A stretch of 64,000 bases of DNA from Chloroflexota bacterium (GTDB taxonomy: Bacteria > Chloroflexota > Dehalococcoidia > Tepidiformales > Tepidiformaceae): assembly GCA_026702615.1 (NCBI GenBank), contig JAPPBY010000002.1, forward strand, positions 1-64,000, in the 5' to 3' direction. Both the position numbers and the translations under genes were made by a program. Under the pieces are notes generated by a model, which did no database searches, had not been told where the DNA came from, and saw nothing but the letters and a program-made list of their open reading frames with translations. Below are positions 55,501-63,368 of this stretch, piece after piece (position 1 is the first letter of the stretch; the number at the start of each line of letters is the position of its first letter).

Positions 55501-56292
55501 GTGAGCGACACCTGGCAACCGGAGCAGTACGCGCGTTTCCGCGCCGAGCGCGAGCAGCCGTTCCACGACCTGCTGGCGCTGGTGGAACCGGTCCCGGGGG
55601 GGCGAGTCGTGGACCTGGGATGCGGGACGGGGGTGCTGACGCGAGTGCTGCACGAGCACACGCAGGCAGCGGAGACGGTTGGGGTCGACCGATCGGAGCA
55701 GATGCTGGCGCAGAGCGCACAGCACACAGGGGGAGGGGTGCGTTTCGAGCAGGGCGCGATCGAGGCGTTCACAGAGAAGGACCTGGACGTGGTGTTCTCG
55801 AACGCGGCGCTGCAGTGGGTCGACGGGCACGAGGCGCTATTCCCGCGACTGGCGGCCACGCTCCGGGAGGGTGGGCAACTGGCGGTGCAGATGCCGATGA
55901 ATCACGACCACCCGTCGCACACGGTGGCGCACGAGGTCGCGCGGGAGCCCCGGCACGCGAAGGCGCTTGGCGGGTACGTTCGCGGGTATCCGCTGCGGGA
56001 GGTCGAGTGGTACACGGAGCTGCTCGCGCGGATGGGGTTCGAGGAGCAGCACGTGCGGTTGCAGGCCTACCTGCACCGGCTGGCGGGTCCGGAGGAGGTG
56101 GTGGAGTGGGTGAAGGGCTCGCTGCTGACGGACTACCGCAACCGGCTCTCGCCGGAGGACTACGAGGCCTACCTGGCGGACTTCCGCGAGCGGCTGCTTG
56201 CGGAGCTTCCGGACGAGCGTCCCCACCTGTACCCCTTCAAGCGGCTGCTGCTGTGGGGGCGGAAGGGCGCGACGGGTAGCGGGAGCGCGTAA
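55501..56292 (+). CDS. SAM-dependent class I methyltransferase, Tam-like
   Basis: Protein of 263 residues. Motif I is VVDLGCGTGVLT, then VGVDRSEQML and FSNAALQWVDGH, a pattern close to trans-aconitate 2-methyltransferase. GGQLAVQMPMNHDHPSH and the final LYPFKRLLLWG match that group well. The start GTG follows TAGGCT by 7 bases; upstream codons are not supported. The next gene begins 10 bases after the stop and has its own -10-like box. Confidence 0.9.
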   Translation: MSDTWQPEQYARFRAEREQPFHDLLALVEPVPGGRVVDLGCGTGVLTRVLHEHTQAAETVGVDRSEQMLAQSAQHTGGGVRFEQGAIEAFTEKDLDVVFSNAALQWVDGHEALFPRLAATLREGGQLAVQMPMNHDHPSHTVAHEVAREPRHAKALGGYVRGYPLREVEWYTELLARMGFEEQHVRLQAYLHRLAGPEEVVEWVKGSLLTDYRNRLSPEDYEAYLADFRERLLAELPDERPHLYPFKRLLLWGRKGATGSGSA

Positions 56293-56295
56293 GCT
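56290..56295 (+). promoter_or_regulatory. Putative leaderless -10 box of the 56303-57010 hydrolase
   Basis: TAAGCT overlaps the end of the methyltransferase gene and is followed by 7 bases and ATG at 56303. The spacer CGCGGCG is not a ribosome binding site. Confidence 0.6.
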
Positions 56296-56302
56296 CGCGG
56301 CG

Positions 56303-57010
56303 ATGGCGGCGTTCGAGGCGACGGAGCGGGAGTACGGGGGTCTGCGGGAGGTCCGCTTCCGGCTGGGGGAGGCGCCGGGGCTGCTGTGGCTGCCCGACGG
56401 GGAGGAGGGGCCGCTGCCCCTGGTGCTGATCCAGCACCCGGGCATGGGCAGCAAGGACGACGCGCTCGTCGCTGGACCGGCGCGGGCGTGGGCAACGACG
56501 CATCGCTGGGCGTGCCTGGGGCTGGACGCGCCGGGTCACGGGGAGCGGGCGGTACCCGACCCGTTCGCGGCGATGCGCGACCCAGAGCAGGCAGCGGCGA
56601 TGGCGGCGCAGTTCGCTGGGGAGGTGGCGGGGGCCGTCGATGCGCTGGCGGAGCGCTATCCGATCGACGTCGGGCGGCTGGGGTACTACGGCTACTCGCT
56701 GGGGGCGATGCTGGGGGTGCCGGCGGTGGCGGGAAACGGGCGCTTCCGGGCGGCGGTGTTCGCGGCGGCGGGAACGGGGTCGCTGAGCGGGCCGGCGGAG
56801 GGGGAGGGGAGCCACCTGGCAGGGCTGGGGGACGTGGCGGTGCGGGTCATCGCGAAGCAGCGGGACGAGGTGGTGTCACCCGACGCGACGATGGAGCTGT
56901 ACGCAGGGCTTCCCGGGGAACGGGACCTCGTGACGCTGCCCGGCGGCCACTTCGCCGTCGGGGACGATGTGGTGGGGGCGGCGGAGGAGTGGCTGACGGC
57001 GAAGCTGTAG
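56303..57010 (+). CDS. Alpha/beta hydrolase (dienelactone-hydrolase-like)
   Basis: Protein of 235 residues. HPGMGSKDD forms the oxyanion region, GYYGYSLGAMLG carries the nucleophile Ser, AKQRDEVVSP the acid and LPGGHFAVGDD the His. ATG 56303 is chosen because TAAGCT lies 7 bases before and because the longer frame runs inside the preceding gene. Substrate unknown. Confidence 0.9.
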   Translation: MAAFEATEREYGGLREVRFRLGEAPGLLWLPDGEEGPLPLVLIQHPGMGSKDDALVAGPARAWATTHRWACLGLDAPGHGERAVPDPFAAMRDPEQAAAMAAQFAGEVAGAVDALAERYPIDVGRLGYYGYSLGAMLGVPAVAGNGRFRAAVFAAAGTGSLSGPAEGEGSHLAGLGDVAVRVIAKQRDEVVSPDATMELYAGLPGERDLVTLPGGHFAVGDDVVGAAEEWLTAKL

Positions 57011-57016
57011 CGGTTG

Positions 57017-57481
57017 CTAGCGCTGCAACTGGCCCAGCTTGAAGTTGTCCCAGGTGACGACGCGGTCGGGCTCAAGCACGACCCAGCGGCGGGTGCGTCC
57101 GGCGGCGGTGCCGGCGTGGCGTCCGTCCGGCTGGCCGTACTTCTCGCCCATCTGGAGGCGTACCTCCTCGAGGTGCGGGTCAGCGTTCTCGGCGTCCGGG
57201 TCTTCGAGGACGGTGGCACGGCCCTGGAGCATGATGCCCTGGAGTTCGGGGTAGCGTTCGTTCTTGTCGACGAGGACGGTGGCGACGGGGTTGCGCCGCA
57301 GGTTGGCGACCTTCTGGCCGCGGCACATGGTGTAGACCTTACCTCCGGCCCAGCCGAACCAGAGCGGGGTGAGGTTGATGCGGTCGCCGGGTCCGACGGT
57401 GGCGATACGCATGTTCCAGCTGGTGGTCATGATCTCGTCGATCTCGTCGGGGGTGAGGGCGAGCTCTTTGGGAATGGGCAC
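57017..57481 (-). CDS. Pyridoxamine-5'-phosphate-oxidase-fold flavin protein
   Basis: Split-barrel protein of 154 residues. Typical blocks are MTTSWNMRIATVGPGDRINLTPLWF, VATVLVDKNERYPELQG and the C-terminal VTWDNFKLGQL. Such proteins bind FMN, F420 or heme-like cofactors, and many are F420-dependent reductases; true PdxH is longer. GTG 57481 has GGAGGA 5 bases upstream. Divergent from tRNA-Gly. Confidence 0.88.
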   Translation of the reverse strand: MPIPKELALTPDEIDEIMTTSWNMRIATVGPGDRINLTPLWFGWAGGKVYTMCRGQKVANLRRNPVATVLVDKNERYPELQGIMLQGRATVLEDPDAENADPHLEEVRLQMGEKYGQPDGRHAGTAAGRTRRWVVLEPDRVVTWDNFKLGQLQR

Positions 57482-57508
57482 GGGCGTCCTCCGGTGAAAG
57501 TACGGGCA

Positions 57509-57518
57509 ATGATAGGAT
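57509..57518. promoter_or_regulatory. Overlapping divergent -10 elements, flavin protein and tRNA-Gly
   Basis: ATGATAGGAT reads TATCAT on the minus strand (57514 to 57509, toward the flavin protein) and TAGGAT on the plus strand (57513-57518), 13 bases before tRNA-Gly. Only -10 elements are convincing. Confidence 0.5.
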
Positions 57519-57531
57519 GCGGGCGGCGCGG

Positions 57532-57605
57532 GCGGGCGTGGTTCAATGGCAGAATGCGACCTTCCCAAGGTTGAGACGAGGGTTCGATTCCCTTCGCCCG
57601 CTCCA
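57532..57605 (+). tRNA. tRNA-Gly (CCC)
   Basis: The acceptor GCGGGCG pairs with CGCCCGC, the anticodon CCC is at 57564-57566, the T-loop is TTCGATT and CCA is encoded at 57603-57605. Confidence 0.95.
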
Positions 57606-57610
57606 TAGAT

Positions 57611-57704
57611 GAGGAGAGCCCCCCGCTGTCGCGGGGCTGAGTGGTGAGGAGAGCGCGCGGCGCTGCCGCGCTGAGTGGAGCGCCGCCTGCGGGCGGCTGA
57701 GTGG
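57611..57704. repeat. Three tandem hairpin units ending in CTGAGTGG
   Basis: Units at 57611-57644, 57646-57678 and about 57680-57704. The first two open with GAGGAGAGC, and all three end in CTGAGTGG after a GC-rich inverted repeat (perfect 6 bp stem with TGCG loop at 57682-57697 in the third). They lie between the 3' ends of tRNA-Gly and gltD and could terminate both. The copies share layout but differ in stem sequence. Confidence 0.7.
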
Positions 57705-57718
57705 GGCCTGAGGGGTGG

Positions 57719-59161
57719 CTAGTCCAGGGTGTCGAGGTAGGCGGCGATGGCTTCGGCGGCGACGCGGCCGTCGGCGAGGGCGGTGACGACGAGGTCGGCG
57801 CCGTTGACGTTGTCGCCGCCGGCGAAGACGCCGCGGCGGGAGGTGCGTCCGCCTTCGTCGATCTCGATGAGGGCGCCCCAGCTCGTGCTGAGCCCGCTGG
57901 TGGTTTCGGGGACGACGGGGTCGGCGCCGTAGCCGATAGCGATGGGGATGGTGTCGGCCTCGATGACGAACTCGCTGCCTTCGATGGGGACGGGGCGGCG
58001 GCGGCCTGAGTCGTCGGGCTCGCCGAGCCGCATGCGGATGCACTCGACGCCGGTGGCCTTGCCGTTCTCGTCGCCGAGGATGCGGAGGGGGGCGGTCAGC
58101 ATCTCGAACTGGACGCCTTCTTCGCGGGCGTTGATGCGCTCTTCGCCCCGGCCAAGCATCTCGGCCTCGGTGCGGCGGTAGACGCAGGTGACCGTCTCGG
58201 CGCCCATGCGGACGGCGGTGCGGACACAGTCCATGGAGGTGTCGCCGCCGCCGATAACAGCGACCTTCGTGGGCTGGGGCAGGGGCTCCTGCAGATGCTC
58301 GGGGAGTTGGTGAGGGAGGAGGTTGCCGCGCACGAGGTAGTCGGTGGCGCGATGGACGCCTTCGAGGTCCTCGCCCTCGATGCCGAGCTCGTTTCCGACG
58401 CCCGCGCCCGTTCCGAGGAAGACCGCGTCGTACTCGCCGTCCAGCATCTCGTCGACGGTGATGTCCTTGCCGACGTAGGTGTTGCAGCGGAACTCGATGC
58501 CGAGCGCCTCGAGGTGGGCGATGTAGTCGTCGACGATCTGCTTGCGCATCTTGAAGTTGGGGATGCCGTAGACGAGGACGCCCCCCGGTTCGGGCCAGTA
58601 CTCGAAGACGGTGGAGGCGTGGCCCATCTCGGCGAGCAGCTCGGCGACGGCGAGGCCGGCGGGGCCGGCGCCGATGACGGCGACCTTGCGTCCGCTGGGC
58701 GGGGGCGGGTAGGGGGAGCGGGGGTAGCCGCCGACTTCGCGGCGCTGGTAATCGGTGACGAAGGCCTCGAGCTTGCCGATGGTGACGGGGGGCTCGGCGC
58801 GGCCGTCGGCACGAATGGCGAAGCCGACGACGCAGGCGCCCTCGCAGAGGCTCTCCTGGGGGCAGAGGCGACCGCACATCTCGGGGAGGTTGCTCGTCTC
58901 GCGGAACTTGTCCGCCGCGCCGATGATGTCGCCCTCCTCGACGAGAGCGAAGGCGCCGGGGATATCGTTACTGACGGGGCAGGCTTCCTGGCAGGGAGCC
59001 GAGGGGCACTGGATGCAGCGCTCCGCCTCGATCTTGGCGGAGTTCAGGTCGAACCCGAGGTAGGTCTCGTCCCAGTTGCGAACGCGTTCCTCAGCGTCCT
59101 GCTTGGGGACCTTCTGAACGCCGATATCGAGCTTGCGGTGAACGAGGTGGGTCTCTGGCAT
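57719..59161 (-). CDS. gltD: GltD-like NAD(P)H-dependent oxidoreductase (glutamate synthase small subunit type)
   Basis: Protein of 480 residues. Two N-terminal cysteine groups (CIQCPSAPCQEACP and CGRLCPQESLCEGAC) bind 4Fe-4S clusters. VAVIGAGPAGLAVAELL is the FAD site and VAVIGGGDTSMDCVRTA the NADPH site, and FAGGDNVNGADLVVTALADG is the C-terminal FAD contact. It supplies electrons from NAD(P)H to a partner; in glutamate synthase that is GltB, which is not here, so a role with another enzyme (NfnB-like or dihydropyrimidine type) is possible. The stop is by the hairpin repeats. A TAAGAT box lies about 35 bases upstream. Confidence 0.88.
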   Translation of the reverse strand: MPETHLVHRKLDIGVQKVPKQDAEERVRNWDETYLGFDLNSAKIEAERCIQCPSAPCQEACPVSNDIPGAFALVEEGDIIGAADKFRETSNLPEMCGRLCPQESLCEGACVVGFAIRADGRAEPPVTIGKLEAFVTDYQRREVGGYPRSPYPPPPSGRKVAVIGAGPAGLAVAELLAEMGHASTVFEYWPEPGGVLVYGIPNFKMRKQIVDDYIAHLEALGIEFRCNTYVGKDITVDEMLDGEYDAVFLGTGAGVGNELGIEGEDLEGVHRATDYLVRGNLLPHQLPEHLQEPLPQPTKVAVIGGGDTSMDCVRTAVRMGAETVTCVYRRTEAEMLGRGEERINAREEGVQFEMLTAPLRILGDENGKATGVECIRMRLGEPDDSGRRRPVPIEGSEFVIEADTIPIAIGYGADPVVPETTSGLSTSWGALIEIDEGGRTSRRGVFAGGDNVNGADLVVTALADGRVAAEAIAAYLDTLD

Positions 59162-59254
59162 CTTGGATCACAAAGCCGCCCGATGGCGGCAACGCGATCT
59201 TACCGCGTTACGGTCAACGTGGGGAGTACAAGCACACCAGCGCGGCCGACGGGC

Positions 59255-60229
59255 TCAGGTCAGCTCGTAGCGCGGGGGCTCGATCCACTCATCCGTGGGG
59301 GGGTTCTCCTGGGCCCGCGCCTCGGCGCGACGGGCGGCCGCCTCGAGTCTCCGGGCGCGCTTGATGATGCGATCACGCTCGCGCCTGCGGGCCTCCTCGC
59401 GGGTGCGCTTGCGAGCAGTCGGACGGCGGGGCCTGCCGAGGGAGGCGAGGATGCGGCCCTCGGCCTCGAGCTGGGCGAGGTGGGTGCGGACGTTGCTATC
59501 GGCGGCGCGGCGCAGGCGCGTGTCGATGTCGTCGTAGATGGCGAGCATGATCTCCCAGCTCGTCTTCGGGCCGCCCTCCTTGAGGGCGTCGAGGATCTGG
59601 GCCTCGCGGCCGTTGCGGTGGTCGATGTAGGACTGGAGACGCTCTCGGGGGTCGTGGACGAGGGGACCGTGGCCGGGGCAGATGACCTTGAGGTTCGGGA
59701 GCTCGACGAGGCGCTGGAGCGTGGTGCGGTAGGCGGCAAGGTCGCCGATGGTGGTGGTGGTCGAGCCGAGCATGGTGTCGCCGGTGAAGAGGACGCCTTC
59801 ATCCTCGAGGTAGTAGCAGATGGAGTCGACAGAATGGCCGGGGGAGGTGATGACGCGGAGGTTGACGCCGCCATCGAGCTCGACGAGCTGGCCATCGACG
59901 AGCTTGCGGACGCCCTTCGCGGGGAGGCGGCCCTTGAGGAGGGGGCGGCCATTCTCGGGGATGGCGATCTCGGCATCGAAGATCTCGCGGGTCCACTTGA
60001 GGTTGCCGGAGTGGTCGGCGTGGTGGTGGGTGACGGCAGCGACGGCGATCTCGGCCTTCTCGGTGGCGGCGAGGTAGCCGCGGAGCATCCAGCGGTAGCG
60101 GTCGAGGGCCTCGCCGGAGTCGATCGTGAGGACCTGGTCGCGCCCGACGAGGTAGATGTTGGTCGACACGGGGCGCATGGGGCTCTCGTCGGGGACCTGG
60201 ACGGCGCGGACGCTGGGGGAGACCTGCAT
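59255..60229 (-). CDS. MBL-fold metallo-hydrolase with winged-helix C-terminus
   Basis: Protein of 324 residues. The metal motif THHHADHSGN lies near residue 68, and ITSPGHSVDSI, FTGDTMLGS and CPGHGPL follow, completing the binuclear site. Residues 215-265 resemble the winged helix of LACTB2-type hydrolases (SWEIMLAIYDD, THLAQLEAEGRI). A basic coil (KRTREEARRRERDR) is then followed by an acidic end. The substrate could be a thioester or nucleic acid; not decided. It lies near tRNA-Arg on the same strand. Confidence 0.88.
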   Translation of the reverse strand: MQVSPSVRAVQVPDESPMRPVSTNIYLVGRDQVLTIDSGEALDRYRWMLRGYLAATEKAEIAVAAVTHHHADHSGNLKWTREIFDAEIAIPENGRPLLKGRLPAKGVRKLVDGQLVELDGGVNLRVITSPGHSVDSICYYLEDEGVLFTGDTMLGSTTTTIGDLAAYRTTLQRLVELPNLKVICPGHGPLVHDPRERLQSYIDHRNGREAQILDALKEGGPKTSWEIMLAIYDDIDTRLRRAADSNVRTHLAQLEAEGRILASLGRPRRPTARKRTREEARRRERDRIIKRARRLEAAARRAEARAQENPPTDEWIEPPRYELT

Positions 60230-60282
60230 GGGTTGCCTCGGCGGAGATGGTGGCGGGCGAGCGTGGGGGTTGCAAGGAGGCG

Positions 60283-60358
60283 TGGCGCCCCCGGCAGGAG
60301 TCGAACCTGCGGCCAGACGTTTAGAAGACGCCTGCTCTGTCCGCTGAGCTACGGGGGC
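60283..60358 (-). tRNA. tRNA-Arg (TCT)
   Basis: On the minus strand the acceptor GCCCCCG pairs with CGGGGGC, the anticodon TCT is at 60325-60323, the T-loop is TTCGACT and CCA is encoded (60285-60283). Confidence 0.95.
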
Positions 60359-60520
60359 CCAGCGCCATTGTAGGAGAGGGGATGGGGCTGGGCGTGGGAC
60401 GCGCGCGGGCGGGGACCGTGATAGGCTGCAGTACTACGTTGCGGCCGGTGAGCCGCAAGAGCGTGGCCGTTGAGCGAGTCTCCGCGCGCTCACTGAACCA
60501 TTTCTCTGGAGATTTCGACC

Positions 60521-61594
60521 TTGAGCATCAACGTGGCCATCATCGGCGTGGGTAACTGCGCCTCCTCACTCGTGCAGGGGCTCGAGTTCTACCGGCACAT
60601 TGAGGAAGGGGACGAGGTTCCCGGCATCATGCACCCCGTCGTGGGGGGCTATCACATCAACGACATCAACGTAGCGGTGGCGATCGACATCGACGCCGAC
60701 AAGGTCGGCAAGGACCTGTCCGAGGCGGTGTTCGCCGGACAGAACAACACCTACAAGTTCTCCGAGGTGCCGCACGCAGGCGTGAAGGTCGAGCGCGGGA
60801 TGACGCACGATGGCCTGGGCCAGTACCTGGGCGACGTGATCGAGAAGGCGCCCGGGGGCACCGCCGACATCGTGAAGCTCCTGCGCGACAACGACGTCGA
60901 CGTCGTCATCAACTACCTGCCCGTCGGATCGGAAGAGGCGACGAAGTGGTACGTGGAGCAGACGCTGGCGGCGGGCTGCGCGTTCATCAACTGCATTCCC
61001 GTGTTCATCGCGCGGGACGAGAACGGCTACTGGCCACGCCGCTTCGAGGAAGCGGGGCTGCCGATCGTGGGGGACGACATCAAGAGCCAGGTCGGGGCGA
61101 CGATTGTGCACCGGACTCTGGCGCGGCTGTTCGCCGACCGGGGTGTGCACCTGGACCGGACGTACCAGCTCAACTTCGGCGGGAACACGGACTTCATGAA
61201 CATGCTCGAGCGGTCGCGGCTGGAGTCGAAGAAGATTTCGAAGACCTCGGCGGTGACGAGCCAGATCGACTACGAGATGCAGGCCGATGACGTGCATGTG
61301 GGGCCGAGCGACTACGTGCCGTGGCTGGACGACCGCAAGTGGTGCCACATCCGCATGGAGGGCACGACCTTCGGAAACGTGCCCCTGAACGTCGAGCTCA
61401 AGCTCGAGGTGTGGGACAGCCCGAACAGCGCGGGCGTGGTGATCGACGCGGTCCGCTGCGCGAAGCTGGGCCTGGACCGGGGGCTGAAGGGGCCGTTGCT
61501 GGCGCCGAGCGCGTACTTCATGAAGTCGCCGCCGGTGCAGTATCACGACGACGAGGCGCGTGACATGGTCGAGTCGTTCATCGCGGAGGCGTAG
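60521..61594 (+). CDS. ino1: Inositol-1-phosphate (inositol-3-phosphate) synthase
   Basis: Protein of 357 residues, the shorter form found in actinobacteria, archaea and some Chloroflexi. The NAD-binding start is [64 protein letters not shown] and [13 protein letters not shown] are conserved active-site blocks. It converts glucose-6-phosphate to inositol-phosphate for phosphatidylinositol-type lipids. The TTG start has TGGAGAT 9 bases upstream; a TAGGCT box lies at about 60422, so the leader is about 90 bases. Two acyltransferases follow, consistent with a lipid role. Confidence 0.95.
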   Translation: MSINVAIIGVGNCASSLVQGLEFYRHIEEGDEVPGIMHPVVGGYHINDINVAVAIDIDADKVGKDLSEAVFAGQNNTYKFSEVPHAGVKVERGMTHDGLGQYLGDVIEKAPGGTADIVKLLRDNDVDVVINYLPVGSEEATKWYVEQTLAAGCAFINCIPVFIARDENGYWPRRFEEAGLPIVGDDIKSQVGATIVHRTLARLFADRGVHLDRTYQLNFGGNTDFMNMLERSRLESKKISKTSAVTSQIDYEMQADDVHVGPSDYVPWLDDRKWCHIRMEGTTFGNVPLNVELKLEVWDSPNSAGVVIDAVRCAKLGLDRGLKGPLLAPSAYFMKSPPVQYHDDEARDMVESFIAEA

Positions 61595-61662
61595 CCGTCG
61601 AGGCCGGGGGAGCGGGAACGTTCGCTTACGCCGGGTGGCGAGCACTACTGGCAGTCACGCGT

Positions 61663-62508
61663 GTGGTCCCGCTGCCCCTCCTCTGTGCGATAGCGGGGCT
61701 GGTCGGGAGCGCCATGTACTACTGCTGGCCCCAGGGGCGGCAGACGATGCTGCGGAACTACGCACACGTGCTGCCCGAGGCGACCGCGCGAGAGCGCCAG
61801 CGGGTCGCTCGGCAGTCACTGGCCAACTACCTGCGGTACATGGTCGAGTTCGCGGCGAGCGCGAACCTCTCGCCGGAGCAGCGGCTGGCGGTGGGGGTGG
61901 AGACGCCAGGCTTCGACGGAGTCGACCGTGGGATGGAACGGGGCCGGGGCGTGGTGGTGGCGCCCATGCACTTCGGGAACTGGGACCTGGCGGCGACGAA
62001 CGCCGCAGCGCGGGGCTACAAGCTGACGGTGGTGGGGGAGACTTTCGGCAACCCGCGGCTGGACGACCTGGTCGTCGGCGGACGCGAGGCACTGGGCGTA
62101 CGGCTGGTGAAGATGGAGAAGGTAGGCCCGTCGCTGGTGCGGTCGCTCAGACGGAACGAGATGGTGGCGACGCTCATCGACCGGCCTCTGCACGAGGGGG
62201 GCGTGCGCGTCCAGTTCTTCGGGGAGGAGGTCGAGGTGCCGGCGGGCCCGGCGCGGCTCGCGATCCACACCGGGGCGGCGATCGGGGCGGTGGCGTTTCC
62301 CCGGCGGGGTCCGGGCCGTATCGACGTGCTCGCGAACTTCGACCTTGGCTTCGAGCCGACCGGAGAGACCACGCAGGACGTGCAGGCCCTGACGCAGGCG
62401 ATCATGACCGCCCACGAAGCATTCGTGCGCCAGTACCCCGAGCAGTGGTATATGTTCCGCGAGTTTTGGGAAGCACATACCTCGGACGAACCTTCGAAGG
62501 GACCCTGA
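61663..62508 (+). CDS. LpxL/HtrB-family lysophospholipid (PIM-like) acyltransferase, copy 1
   Basis: Protein of at least 281 residues. The HxxxxD active site is APMHFGNWDLA, with a basic LIDRPLHEGGVRVQFFG region and FPRRGPG. The best GTG start is 61663, but the frame stays open upstream to 61564 and encodes a plausible membrane N-terminus (TFAYAGWRALLAV); no ATG/GTG/TTG is found there, only CTG at 61648. Relatives acylate phosphatidylinositol mannosides or lipid A. Follows ino1; a membrane-associated role is likely. Confidence 0.85.
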   Translation: MVPLPLLCAIAGLVGSAMYYCWPQGRQTMLRNYAHVLPEATARERQRVARQSLANYLRYMVEFAASANLSPEQRLAVGVETPGFDGVDRGMERGRGVVVAPMHFGNWDLAATNAAARGYKLTVVGETFGNPRLDDLVVGGREALGVRLVKMEKVGPSLVRSLRRNEMVATLIDRPLHEGGVRVQFFGEEVEVPAGPARLAIHTGAAIGAVAFPRRGPGRIDVLANFDLGFEPTGETTQDVQALTQAIMTAHEAFVRQYPEQWYMFREFWEAHTSDEPSKGP

Positions 62509-62525
62509 CGCTGACGGCTCTCAAG

Positions 62526-63368
62526 GTGGGCGCGCCGCTGGCCGGACGTTTCCCGCGGCTGGGGTATGCGTTGGCGCGAGCTGCCGGGTGGGTCTTGTGG
62601 ACGCTACGGGCCAACGCGAGGGCGCGGATCGAGGAGACGCTGCTGCCGGCCTGTGACGGGGATCGGGCACGGGCCAGAGAAGCAGCCCGCCGGGCGTTCC
62701 GGAACGCGGCGAACTACCACGTCGACCTGGCCACGCTGGCCTACCGGGACCACGCCAGCTATGAGCGGGAGCATCTGCAGGTCGTCGGCGAGGAGCACGT
62801 CCCGGCGTTGTTCGAGCCCGGCCCCGTGCTCGTCGTGAGCGCACACACGGGGAACCCGGAACTGGCGCTGGTGGCGGTCGCGCAGCGGGGTCGGCGCTGG
62901 GTGGAGATGGTGGAAGCGCTGCAGCCCCCCGCGCTGGGGCGGGAGATGGCGCGGCTACGGGAGCTTGCCGGCGGGCGCGTGGTGGAAGTCGACGTGGGCG
63001 GCACGCGGGAGGCCCTGCGAGAGCTGCGGGCGGGCGGGATGGTGACGCTGCTGGCGGACCGCGACCTGGCGGGTGGGGGCATCTGCACGACGCTCCTGGG
63101 GAGGCGGGTTCGGCTCCCGCGCGGACCCTGGGAGCTGGCGCGCCGATCGGGGGCGACGGTGATACCGCTGTTCCTCTCGCGGCGGGGTACCCGCGATCAG
63201 ACGGCATGGATCGAGGAGCCGTTCACGGTACCGTCGGAGGGAGACCGGGAGGAGGTTACTCGCGCGGCGGCGCAGCGCTGGGCAGACCTGTTCGGCGCCC
63301 ATTTGCGGCGCGATCCGTCACAGTGGACAGTGCTGGAGGCGTACTGGGAGGTGCATGCCTGTGGGTAA
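62526..63368 (+). CDS. LpxL/HtrB-family acyltransferase, copy 2
   Basis: Protein of about 280 residues. The active site is SAHTGNPELAL (HxxxxE form), with LLADRDLAGGGICTTLLGR and LPRGPWELARRSG. The start is uncertain: GTG 62526 is the first standard codon that fits, but CTG at 62505 would overlap the previous stop as CTGA and match the coupled style of the region; TTG at 62466 is also open. It differs clearly from copy 1, so the pair may acylate two positions. It overlaps the next gene by 14 bases. Confidence 0.82.
   Translation: MGAPLAGRFPRLGYALARAAGWVLWTLRANARARIEETLLPACDGDRARAREAARRAFRNAANYHVDLATLAYRDHASYEREHLQVVGEEHVPALFEPGPVLVVSAHTGNPELALVAVAQRGRRWVEMVEALQPPALGREMARLRELAGGRVVEVDVGGTREALRELRAGGMVTLLADRDLAGGGICTTLLGRRVRLPRGPWELARRSGATVIPLFLSRRGTRDQTAWIEEPFTVPSEGDREEVTRAAAQRWADLFGAHLRRDPSQWTVLEAYWEVHACG

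Noticed and set aside
57611-57704. Possible short CRISPR array
   Set aside because: Units follow each other without spacers, the stems differ, and no cas gene is near.
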